From NCBI RefSeq assembly GCF_000350485.1, contig NZ_AORV01000020.1:1-64000 (forward strand): a stretch of DNA of 64,000 nt. Reading direction: 5' to 3'. The notes under the pieces were generated by a model. That model was given only the letters and a program-made list of their open reading frames with translations. It did no database searches and was not told where the DNA came from. Shown here one piece after another: positions 17,162 to 24,320 of the stretch. The translations under genes and the position numbers were made by a program. The DNA is from Ruminiclostridium cellobioparum subsp. termitidis CT1112 (GTDB lineage: Bacteria > Bacillota > Clostridia > Acetivibrionales > DSM-1351). Position 1 is the first letter of the stretch. The number at the start of each line of letters is the position of its first letter.

Positions 17162-17696
17162 TTAGTAATTCTCTTTTCTCACTTCGAAAAAGCTTTGTGG
17201 ATGTGCGCAAACAGGACAAACCTGGGGTGCTTTTTTGCCCATTACAAGATGACCGCAGTTCCTGCATTCCCACATGGTTTCTTCCGATTTTTCAAACACC
17301 TTCTGCATTTCTACATTCTTAAGGAGTGCACGGTATCTTTCTTCATGAGCCTTCTCAACTTTTGCAACCATTCTGAACTGAGCTGCAAGTGCGGTAAAAC
17401 CTTCTGCCTCAGCATCCTTTGCAAAACCCTCATACATATCGGTCCATTCGTAGTTTTCTCCTTCTGCGGCATGAAGCAAATTAGCTGCAGTATCTCCAAG
17501 CTCACCCAGGGCTTTGAACCATAATTTTGCATGTTCCTTTTCATTGTTGGCAGTTGCTTCAAAAATAGCTGCTATCTGCTCGTAGCCCTCTTTTTTTGCA
17601 ACCGATGCAAAATATGTATACTTGTTCCTTGCCTGTGATTCGCCCGCAAAAGCTGCAGCCAGTATTTTTTTCGGTTTTAGTTCCTTTGATGTTCAT
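17162..17696 (-). pseudogene. Rubrerythrin, frameshifted at an A7 run near the N terminus
   Basis: Rubrerythrins reduce hydrogen peroxide in anaerobes using a diiron ferritin-like domain and a C-terminal rubredoxin-like Fe(Cys)4 site. Both are visible: [16 protein letters not shown] and [10 protein letters not shown], then KAHEERY, and last CRNCGHLV...CPVCAHP. The only start with a good ribosome-binding site (AAGGAG, eight bases away) is the ATG at 17696. That frame reads [10 protein letters not shown] and then leaves the rubrerythrin frame at seven As (17665-17671). With six As it would continue [15 protein letters not shown] without a break. As written, only a 105-residue C-terminal piece from a TTG at 17479 is open. 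Sequencing error, slippage or true inactivation are all possible. Confidence 0.8.
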
Positions 17697-17828
17697 AATA
17701 TACTCTCCTTATTTTTATTATTTAATTTAAGCTTCTTTTTGAGCTGTTTATTAGCATTAATAAATTTCCGCATACCTGCCAAATCTTAATTCAACCTACA
17801 GACGCGCAATTGCTCCTTCTACTTTAAC

Positions 17829-18191
17829 CTATCCATTTTTGCATTTATCGCAGATGTATCTCAAATTTAATTCATAACTCAAAATTTCAATACCTGTCTG
17901 CTTTTCCATATATTCTTTCAGGTCAGAAACCGTTATGTCGGTTAGCTCCCCGCAATTCTGACAAATAAGATGTTCATGCGGATGCAGTGATTTGTCATAT
18001 CTGTCGGGCGCATTCAGAATGCTTATGCGTCTTATTTCACCTGCTTCGGTCATAAGGCCCAGATTCCGGTAAACAGTGCCTACCGCTATGGATGGCTGCA
18101 GCTGCTTTGCCTTCATATATATCTCCTCGGCCTTCATATGTTCCTCCGAAGATTTGATAATATCTAAAATTAGCATTCTATGCTTTTTCAA
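17829..18191 (-). CDS. perR: PerR-like Fur-family peroxide-responsive repressor
   Basis: A 120-residue Fur-family repressor, short at the N terminus compared with Bacillus PerR (about 145). The winged helix is at AVGTVYRNLGLMTEAGEI. Structural zinc ligands are the two CxxC pairs, C77/C80 and C114/C117. Candidate regulatory metal ligands match PerR: His18, His72 and His74 (HPHEHLIC), Asp85 and Asp90. The start is a TTG with GGTGG five bases upstream. The gene lies 132 bp upstream of rubrerythrin in the same direction, a known peroxide-defence pairing in Clostridia. A strong palindrome sits in its promoter region. Confidence 0.82.
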   Translation of the reverse strand: MKKHRMLILDIIKSSEEHMKAEEIYMKAKQLQPSIAVGTVYRNLGLMTEAGEIRRISILNAPDRYDKSLHPHEHLICQNCGELTDITVSDLKEYMEKQTGIEILSYELNLRYICDKCKNG

Positions 18192-18202
18192 ACTACCACC
18201 TA

Positions 18203-18235
18203 CTTTATTAAGAATAGGAATTATTCTTAATAAAG
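18203..18235. promoter_or_regulatory. Palindrome upstream of perR, likely autoregulatory operator
   Basis: A perfect 14-bp inverted repeat, CTTTATTAAGAATA (18203-18216) and TATTCTTAATAAAG (18222-18235), with a five-base spacer, ends 11 bp before the perR start codon. The A+T-rich symmetry is like Fur/PerR boxes, but it does not match the canonical TTATAAT-n-ATTATAA exactly. Confidence 0.6.
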
Positions 18236-18295
18236 AATATAATATTTTTATTGTTTTGTCAAGACTTATTTAATAATTTTTTTATATACAATAAA

Positions 18296-19048
18296 CTAAA
18301 ATTTACCCGGTTTTATCTTACCGATATTCCGAGCAAGCTTTTCAACCGCAAAAGGTTTGCCGTGGGCGGGAAATATCCGGCGTACCTTATGTGAAATCAA
18401 CTTTTCCTAGCTTCTGTAGTATTCACGTATATCCGTAACGAATATTACACAGTACTTCGTACCTGCAAATCTTAAAAAATTAGCCGCTGCATCCCCTACT
18501 ATGCAGTCACCGTCTTCAAAGACTATTGAAATTGAATCAATGGTATGTCCCGGTGTCTCGATAATTTTTCCGGCCAAATTAAGCCCTATATCTACCAGCC
18601 GTGTCTCTCCCATGATTTTAATGTCATTGTCCCTGGCTTCATATGGTTTAAATTTAAGATTATCTTTCTTGTTGACAGATTTTTTTAATACCAGTGACAG
18701 GTACAGCTGTTTTAATCCGATTAAAAATTCTACCCTTTTGTTAAGCAGACCGCCCCCATGTGTCCGGTCATTTTCGCCCTTTAACAGAAGGCTTTCGGCC
18801 TGGTGGGACATGACTACGCGTATGCTGCCGTTTACTTCCAGAATCTTATGTAAAAGCCCGCAATGATCGTCGTGGTGGTGGGTCAGTATGATATGGCTTA
18901 TTTCCTGCAGGCCCACAGCAGCCTCAGTCAACCTTTTGCGGAATAAATCCCAATCATATTCATAGCCGGTATCCACCATGACATAATTCCTTTGATTTTT
19001 TATGAGGAAACAATTTGTTACACTTAGCTTTATCTCTATTATCTCCAT
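18296..19048 (-). pseudogene. MBL-fold metallo-hydrolase interrupted by an in-frame TAG
   Basis: A metallo-beta-lactamase-fold hydrolase with the metal motif HHHDDH (within LTHHHDDHCG), a further ligand His in ETPGHTIDS and the bridging Asp in CIVGDAA. The frame reaches a TAG at 18407-18409 after TDIREYYRS. The same frame then runs on for 36 sense codons (EKLISHKVRRIFPAHGKPFA...) to a second stop. The lost part contains FPAHG, which supplies the last metal-binding His, and TAG stands where a Trp (TGG) would fit. AAAGGA precedes the chosen ATG; it is the last gene of the MarR/methyltransferase operon. The substrate is unknown. Confidence 0.75.
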
Positions 19049-19055
19049 AAAATTT

Positions 19056-19676
19056 CTATCCTTTTTTTGCAACTGTTATAAACGCTCTATTGCCTATCCT
19101 TTGCCAATTCTCAAATTTTAAGCCGCATTTGTACATGAGCTTTTTCATTTCCCCCTGTGAATACATTTTTACATCTCCATCGTTGCTAAAAGGCATAAAT
19201 ATATTTAGCAGCTGTCTTAGTGGCGGCGGCATCCAGGCATCTGCTATCACAATTTTTCCGTTTGGAGTTAAAACCCTTTTCATTTCCTCAAGAACAGCTA
19301 AAGGATGGGGATAATGGTGAAATGAGTCGGTACAGATTATCATATCAAATGCGGCACTGTCCCAGGGCAAATGCTCCGAGTCACCGCTCCGCAGGTCGGC
19401 ACTGTTTCCAATGCGCCTTCGGGCTATATCCAGCATTTTTTCCGAAAGATCTATTCCTGCAATATCCACACTTTTTCTCTTAATAACCTCCAAAAGAACA
19501 TTGCCTGTACCGCAGCCTACATCCAAGACACTTTTGAAATCATACTTGTTCATTGTCTCAATAACACTTTCATATAGTTTTCTGGCATGTTGACCATAAT
19601 AAGTAGAATCATAATGATCTGCCTGTTTATCAAAGGCAATTTTTGATTTTTCCTTGCTTGTTATTGATTTATTCAT
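19056..19676 (-). CDS. Class I SAM-dependent methyltransferase
   Basis: A 206-residue Rossmann-fold methyltransferase of the UbiE/Methyltransf_11 type. Motif I is VLDVGCGTGNVLLEV, the ribose-binding acidic residue is in IAGIDLSEKML, and motifs II/III follow as FDMIICTDSFHHYPHP and LTPNGKIVIADAW. The acceptor cannot be inferred. GGGGGAG six bases before the ATG gives a clear start. It lies 21 bp after the MarR regulator and its end is next to the MBL start, so the three genes look like one operon. Confidence 0.88.
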   Translation of the reverse strand: MNKSITSKEKSKIAFDKQADHYDSTYYGQHARKLYESVIETMNKYDFKSVLDVGCGTGNVLLEVIKRKSVDIAGIDLSEKMLDIARRRIGNSADLRSGDSEHLPWDSAAFDMIICTDSFHHYPHPLAVLEEMKRVLTPNGKIVIADAWMPPPLRQLLNIFMPFSNDGDVKMYSQGEMKKLMYKCGLKFENWQRIGNRAFITVAKKG

Positions 19677-19697
19677 ATATTGCTCCCCCTGACCTGA

Positions 19698-20138
19698 TTA
19701 TTTAATACCTTCTGCAATCTTTTTCATAAGGCTTAGAAATAACTCGACCTCTTCATCACTTTCCAGGGTGCCCAGTATTTTATTCCACGTTATCTGCTCT
19801 GCCTTTTCATGTTCCTGATATAATTTCCTTCCTTCGTCGGTTAAAATCAGTCCAAAGGAACGCCTGTCTCTTTTGCTTATGGAACGCATAAGCAAATTGC
19901 GATTTTCCAAACGGTCGACAGCATTGGTCAACGTGCTGGCAGGAACCTGGAGCTGTTCACCTATTTCCTTTAAAATTACATCCGGACTTTCACCCACAAT
20001 GCCAAGAATGCTTATCTCAATGCTGGTAACCCCTTGGAAGTATGTAGAATTAATTTCGACATTAAAATTGTTCATTCGTTTGTAAAAAAGATGCATCAAA
20101 CTGTCAAGCATTTTAATGTGTTCTTTTTTTATTTCCAT
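19698..20138 (-). CDS. MarR-family transcriptional regulator
   Basis: A 146-residue winged-helix regulator. The recognition helix region reads VILKEIGEQLQVPASTLTNAVDRLENRNLLMRS, followed by the wing SKRDRRSFGLILTDEGRKLYQ, as is standard for MarR. GGAGG lies about 12 bases before the ATG. A palindrome overlapping the probable promoter suggests autorepression. It leads an operon with a methyltransferase and an MBL hydrolase, which it probably controls; the inducer is unknown. Confidence 0.88.
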   Translation of the reverse strand: MEIKKEHIKMLDSLMHLFYKRMNNFNVEINSTYFQGVTSIEISILGIVGESPDVILKEIGEQLQVPASTLTNAVDRLENRNLLMRSISKRDRRSFGLILTDEGRKLYQEHEKAEQITWNKILGTLESDEEVELFLSLMKKIAEGIK

Positions 20139-20160
20139 AATATCATATTACCTCCATCAC

Positions 20161-20180
20161 ATATTACCATATCGTAATAT
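20161..20180. promoter_or_regulatory. Putative MarR operator
   Basis: ATATTAC and GTAATAT (20161-20167, 20174-20180) form an inverted repeat with a six-base spacer, 23 bp upstream of the marR start codon. Half-site spacing and position fit MarR autoregulation. Confidence 0.5.
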
Positions 20181-20255
20181 CTATATTACTATGTTATTCC
20201 ATTAATGAATATTTGTAAATACGTTTTTCCTTTTTTCTAAAATTCCTGGAGCAGC

Positions 20256-20285
20256 AAAAAACCCGTCTTTTCAAACGGGCTTTTT
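20256..20285 (-). terminator. Terminator after the subtilase gene
   Basis: Read on the - strand, AAAAAGCCCGT-TTGAAAAG-ACGGGTTTTTT: a short G+C stem with A and T tracts, about 25 bp past the subtilase stop. Confidence 0.8.
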
Positions 20286-20309
20286 GCGTACGGCAATCAT
20301 ATGGAGCTG

Positions 20310-22007
20310 TTACTGGTTGGTTGTCTGAGTGACAGCGGATGCACCTGAGCTCACATCAATGGAGTAGGAACCGCTTCCTCTGTAGGAAAGTATTCTGATC
20401 TTGTATGTTCCTGCCGTAGTCGGAGTATATTTGATAGTTTCCTGTCTGGTTGCTCCTTCGGAACTTGCTACCTGTGTACCGCTGGGATTGTACAGGAATA
20501 TATCGAAATCCTGGGAAGATGTCCAGTCAGGTTGTATTAATGTAATAGCTACCGGATACTTTGTGTCGGGTATGGCAATTGTAAATTCATCATATTTATT
20601 TGTACCTGCAAGAGAATCAGCTTTATACAGGTGTATAGGAACCTCTATTCCGGTACCTGTAAAGCCGCCTGCTGCCTTAATAGCTGCATAGCTGTCCAGT
20701 CTGCCATAGCCGTAATCCAAATCCTGTCCTGCCGTTCCCCAGTCCTGTGCCGTGCCTGTTATATAGGCTACAACCTGAGCGGGTGTCAGATCAGGGTTGG
20801 CATCAAGAATTAATGCCACTGTACCGGAGGTGAATGGTGTGGCCATGCTTGTCCCGCTGTATGCCACATACTGATTTGTTGAATTGGCCTTTGCCGAAGT
20901 GATATTGACACCCGGAGCACTTATATCGGGTTTAAGTCTGCCGTCTGCGGTAAGCCCTCTGCTTGAGAAATCAGCCAGGAAAAACCCTTTCTCCCCCAAA
21001 TCTCCGAATGCTGCAACTGTCAATGCCTTTGATGCCGCTCCCGGAGAACCGATGGTGGCCTTTCTCGGTCCGGAATTTCCAGCTGCGACTACAGGTACGA
21101 TTCCTGCATTAAAGGCATTGTTAATTGCCAGGGATGTGGAATCGGTACCGTCGGAGCTTCCCGATGTCCCGAGACTTAAACTTATAATCCTTATGTTATA
21201 TGTAGCTTTATTGGCTACAGCCCAATCGATAGCTGCCGTAACATTGCTCATGGTTCCGCTTCCGCCTGAGTCAAGGACCTTCAGTCCAATAAGAGCAGCA
21301 CCCGGAGCCACGCCCTTGTAATTGGCATTGCCGTCACCGGTGCCTGCAACTGTGGCCGCAACATGGCTTCCATGGCCATTATCGTCATAGGGGGTTGTTT
21401 TATTTCCGACCCAGTCCTTCCATGCTATAACCTTACCGCCATCCAGGTCTACATGGTTTCCATCAATACCTGTGTCGATGACTGCAACTACAATGTCATT
21501 CTTTGTATACGTTGTCGGAGCACCGTCATGATCTCCGTCTATGCCTGCAAAGTCTGCTCTTGCCTTGCTGACGCCAAACCAGTTGGAGGCTGTATCAATT
21601 GTGGCATGTACCTCTTCATCATATTCCACCTGCTTGACCAGGTCGGACTTTTCCAGCTTGCTGATTTGATTTTTGGTCAGGTTTAATGCAGCTCCGGGTA
21701 TAATTTCAAATTTGTGTTTGATTTCCGGATTTCCAAGCAGCTTTTCTATAGATGCGAATTCATCATCAGTGAGTTTTTTATTGAATACGACTGTAACAGG
21801 AACTTCATCACTGTCTTTTGCTTCGTTAATCTTCTTTTCCAGATTTACGAACAGTTTGCTGTTTGGACTTTTTGTGATTTCATAGGTTGGTTTCTCAACC
21901 TGGAAAACCTCTGTTGAAGGTTTGGCAAATACCAATGATTGTGTCCCTATTAATATAATTGTAAGTGAAAAAACAATAAAGGATTTTAAAATTCTGTTTT
22001 TCTTCAT
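20310..22007 (-). CDS. Secreted subtilisin-like serine protease (S8) with C-terminal PPC-like domain
   Basis: A secreted endopeptidase of 565 residues. A signal peptide (residues 1-28, ending SLVFAKP) is followed by an I9-type inhibitory propeptide (about 60-137) that chaperones folding and is cleaved off. The catalytic triad is Asp178 (AVIDTGID), His212 (NGHGSHVA) and Ser387 (YSGTSMATP), with the oxyanion Asn in AAGNSGP. Residues about 460-555 form a beta-rich pre-peptidase C-terminal type domain (DFDIFLYNPSGT, GTYKIRILSYRGSGSY). GGAGA precedes the ATG. The gene is monocistronic, with a strong sigma-A-like promoter about 390 bp upstream and hence a long leader, and a terminator behind it. 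Confidence 0.93.
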   Translation of the reverse strand: MKKNRILKSFIVFSLTIILIGTQSLVFAKPSTEVFQVEKPTYEITKSPNSKLFVNLEKKINEAKDSDEVPVTVVFNKKLTDDEFASIEKLLGNPEIKHKFEIIPGAALNLTKNQISKLEKSDLVKQVEYDEEVHATIDTASNWFGVSKARADFAGIDGDHDGAPTTYTKNDIVVAVIDTGIDGNHVDLDGGKVIAWKDWVGNKTTPYDDNGHGSHVAATVAGTGDGNANYKGVAPGAALIGLKVLDSGGSGTMSNVTAAIDWAVANKATYNIRIISLSLGTSGSSDGTDSTSLAINNAFNAGIVPVVAAGNSGPRKATIGSPGAASKALTVAAFGDLGEKGFFLADFSSRGLTADGRLKPDISAPGVNITSAKANSTNQYVAYSGTSMATPFTSGTVALILDANPDLTPAQVVAYITGTAQDWGTAGQDLDYGYGRLDSYAAIKAAGGFTGTGIEVPIHLYKADSLAGTNKYDEFTIAIPDTKYPVAITLIQPDWTSSQDFDIFLYNPSGTQVASSEGATRQETIKYTPTTAGTYKIRILSYRGSGSYSIDVSSGASAVTQTTNQ

Positions 22008-22393
22008 AGATATATCTCCTCTCGACTCTTATGTCTGGTTTTTTAAGTAATTTAACAAACTGTGAATTTAAAACTACAGTTTGGATACGTTTGGAGACCT
22101 GATTTTATTCATAGTTTCACCCGCCTTTTTTTATCAGCATGCCAAAAGACACGCTGCCAATAATGCAATAATCCAATACATACTTGCATTTTTTGCATCA
22201 TATATAAAAACAGGATGGTGTTTTGCCGGAATTCATTACTGACGAATAAGCTTATTCAGACCTGTCGGATAACTGCGTCCAAAAGATCTTTCCTTTGAAA
22301 ACTCTACACAGCATTGTGTAAAGGATAGTCGTACCCAATTGAGTTTGACTGAGAGAGAAAATGAATGAGCATGCTTTATTATTCATTTTTAAT
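22008..22393 (-). other. Long untranslated leader of the subtilase gene
   Basis: About 385 nt separate the predicted promoter from the subtilase start. The leader carries several short hairpins: TACACA...TGTGTA (near 22310-22325), the perfect palindrome GAATAAGCTTATTC (near 22245-22260), TGCA-loop-TGCA near 22190, and AAACTGT...ACAGTTT (about 22060-22085) just upstream of the ribosome-binding site. I recognise no known riboswitch class. Two short open frames are present, but neither has a convincing ribosome-binding site. Confidence 0.4.
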
Positions 22394-22422
22394 AATATAA
22401 CATATATGTAAATATATGTCAA
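22394..22422 (-). promoter_or_regulatory. Sigma-A-type promoter of the subtilase gene with an embedded operator
   Basis: On the - strand, TTGACA (22417-22422) and TATATT (22394-22399) are separated by exactly 17 bp. The spacer holds an inverted repeat ACATATAT-n4-ATATATGT (22400-22419), so a repressor could bind between the -10 and -35 elements. Confidence 0.7.
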
Positions 22423-22482
22423 TAGTAAAAAGTAAATTAATGGGAAAAATTGATATGAAACAAAGATAACGTAAATAAAATG

Positions 22483-23670
22483 TTATTTGGAAAGAGCAGG
22501 TTTCTTATTTAATACGAAAAAAACAGCTATGCTCGCAAACAAGGCCAGACATCCGCCCAGGACAAATGGGGCGGCCTGACCTGCGGCATCCCACAAAAAA
22601 CCCGCGATGAGAGAAGCCGGTAACAGCCCTATCCCCACAATTGCGGAATGAAGTCCCAATGCGCTGCCTTTCAAGTGCGGAGGGGTGATTTCTGCAATCA
22701 ACGCTCTTTCTCCCCCCGCAGTGAGCGCCGTATACACGCCATATATGGCAAATAGTCCCCAAAAGGCAAAATTCGAATTTGATAAACCGATTCCAAGATA
22801 TACCGCTGCATAAAAGAAATATCCCGCACACAAGGTATATTTGCGCCCGATTTTATCCGACAGCTTTCCAACAGGATATGATAAAAGTGACGCAATAAGA
22901 TTATATAGAAAATACAAAAGAATGGCCTCACGTTCAGAAAATCCGGCGTTATAAGCTCTGAGCAGGATGAAGGAGTTTGATGAATTTCCAAGGGTAAATA
23001 TGAAAATAATGACTAAAAACATCTTTAATCTTTTATCCAGTGATCTCCATTTAAAATCCAGTTTTTTAACTTCCGTTGCTTTTTTGCCGTTTCTGACAAA
23101 AAGCACACATAAGGGTCCTATCAGAGCCGGAACTATTGAAATAATAAAAATATTGCGGAAGTTACTTTCATCAGCAGATACCATCAAGAAAAATGCAAGC
23201 AGTATACCGACAGAAGCTCCTAACATATCAAAAGCCTTATGTAATCCGTATGCTTTGCCAAAGTTGCTGTTTTCGGCAGACTCGGCAATCAGCGCATCCC
23301 TGGGTGCTGTCCGTATTCCTTTTCCAAAGCGGTCTATAATGCGTGCAATAAAAATCCCACCCCATGAGGCAGACATCAAAATAATGAATTTGTTGAAAAA
23401 AGAGGCCAAGTAACCCATAAAGGCTAATTGCTTTTTGTTATTGTACTTATCGGCAATCATACCCGAAAACAATTTCAATATGCTGGCCAGGCTTTCAGCA
23501 ATACCCTCAATCACACCAATAATGGCAGGTGACGCACCCAGAACAGTACTTAAATACAATGGTAGAATCGGATAAACCATTTCGGTGCTTATATCTGTAA
23601 AAAAACTGACCAGGCCCAACAAAACAATATTTGATATAAAAAGCTTTTTCTGTGCCTTCTTCCGGGACAT
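22483..23670 (-). CDS. MFS transporter
   Basis: A major facilitator with about 12 membrane helices in roughly 395 residues. Family motifs include the loop 2-3 signature GMIADKYNNKKQL (G-x3-D-x-x-x-x-K) and its second-half repeat GKLSDKIGRKYTLCAG, plus IARIIDRFGKGIRTAPRDALIAE in helix 4. That last motif is typical of the MFS exporters related to drug/solute efflux in Clostridia and archaea. I used the ATG nine bases inside the earliest possible GTG. It lies downstream of an excisionase-type DNA-binding protein in the same direction, with which it may form an operon. The substrate is unknown. Confidence 0.85.
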   Translation of the reverse strand: MSRKKAQKKLFISNIVLLGLVSFFTDISTEMVYPILPLYLSTVLGASPAIIGVIEGIAESLASILKLFSGMIADKYNNKKQLAFMGYLASFFNKFIILMSASWGGIFIARIIDRFGKGIRTAPRDALIAESAENSNFGKAYGLHKAFDMLGASVGILLAFFLMVSADESNFRNIFIISIVPALIGPLCVLFVRNGKKATEVKKLDFKWRSLDKRLKMFLVIIFIFTLGNSSNSFILLRAYNAGFSEREAILLYFLYNLIASLLSYPVGKLSDKIGRKYTLCAGYFFYAAVYLGIGLSNSNFAFWGLFAIYGVYTALTAGGERALIAEITPPHLKGSALGLHSAIVGIGLLPASLIAGFLWDAAGQAAPFVLGGCLALFASIAVFFVLNKKPALSK

Positions 23671-23720
23671 AATACTCACCCATTCTTCATTTACTATTTT
23701 TTATCTACTATTTTCATATG

Positions 23721-24140
23721 CTATTTTTCATCAAACCAAAAAATTTTGAAGGTCAATTTTTCAAGACCGCGCTGACGCTTATAGCTTACCCGTAAGTTTG
23801 CATCAGCAGGCAAAAAAATATCTTCCTCCAACTCAGGCAATAATTCACGTATATTTGTGCCATTGTCTTTCAGTTTCTCTATTGCCTGTCCTATCTGTGA
23901 TAAAACTTCCGGAACTCGGGCTTTTGTGTCGGTTGCTACTCTAAATAGTTCCATCTGGTTTAAATAGTCAGTTGAAACGCCGGTGCCCAACCAGTCCAGT
24001 AATGCGCTTTTGCTGAATCTCCATTCACGGCCTATCTTTCTTGCCGGAATCCGTTCTTCCCGCAGCAACTTAATCATGGTTCGTTCGCTAACACCGAAGA
24101 GCTCCATTGCCTGTTCAAGATTTAGAATGTCATTTTCCAT
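23721..24140 (-). CDS. Excisionase-type helix-turn-helix protein
   Basis: A 139-residue protein. The N-terminal 60 residues are a MerR/excisionase-like winged helix (ILNLEQAMELFGVSERTMIKLLREERIPARKIGREWRFSKSALLDWL). The rest is predicted helical and acidic with no known domain. AAAGGAGG is correctly spaced to the second in-frame ATG used here, not to the first. Despite the family name there is no integrase nearby; such proteins often act as local regulators, and it sits directly upstream of the MFS transporter (about 50 bp). Confidence 0.8.
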   Translation of the reverse strand: MENDILNLEQAMELFGVSERTMIKLLREERIPARKIGREWRFSKSALLDWLGTGVSTDYLNQMELFRVATDTKARVPEVLSQIGQAIEKLKDNGTNIRELLPELEEDIFLPADANLRVSYKRQRGLEKLTFKIFWFDEK

Positions 24141-24237
24141 AAGCATCCTCCTTTACTATCACTTTTTTATTATTACACATAAGTGATGTTTAATCAACTT
24201 ATAATATGAATATAACACTACTTTAACTGCAACATGC

Positions 24238-24278
24238 AAAAAAAAAGACATGCCGTATTTTTATGGCTTGCCTTTTTT
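24238..24278 (-). terminator. Terminator after the ASKHA ferredoxin gene
   Basis: An imperfect hairpin (AAAGACATGCCGTA with TATGGCTTGCCTTT) with A and T tracts, 40-80 bp past the stop codon of the ASKHA gene. Confidence 0.65.
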
Positions 24279-24320
24279 ATAAAAATTTTTTGTGTGAAAT
24301 TGTAAAATGAGTATAAAAAT

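Noticed and set aside
18407-18409. UAG read as pyrrolysine in the MBL hydrolase
   Set aside because: The family has no pyrrolysine, the codon replaces an apparent Trp, and no pyl genes are in the window.
22127-22220. Short open frame MMQKMQVCIG... in the subtilase leader
   Set aside because: No ribosome-binding site and no recognisable features; likely chance.
23721-24140. Excisionase as a sign of a prophage or integrative element
   Set aside because: No integrase, att repeats or phage genes are near it; this HTH type is common in ordinary operons.
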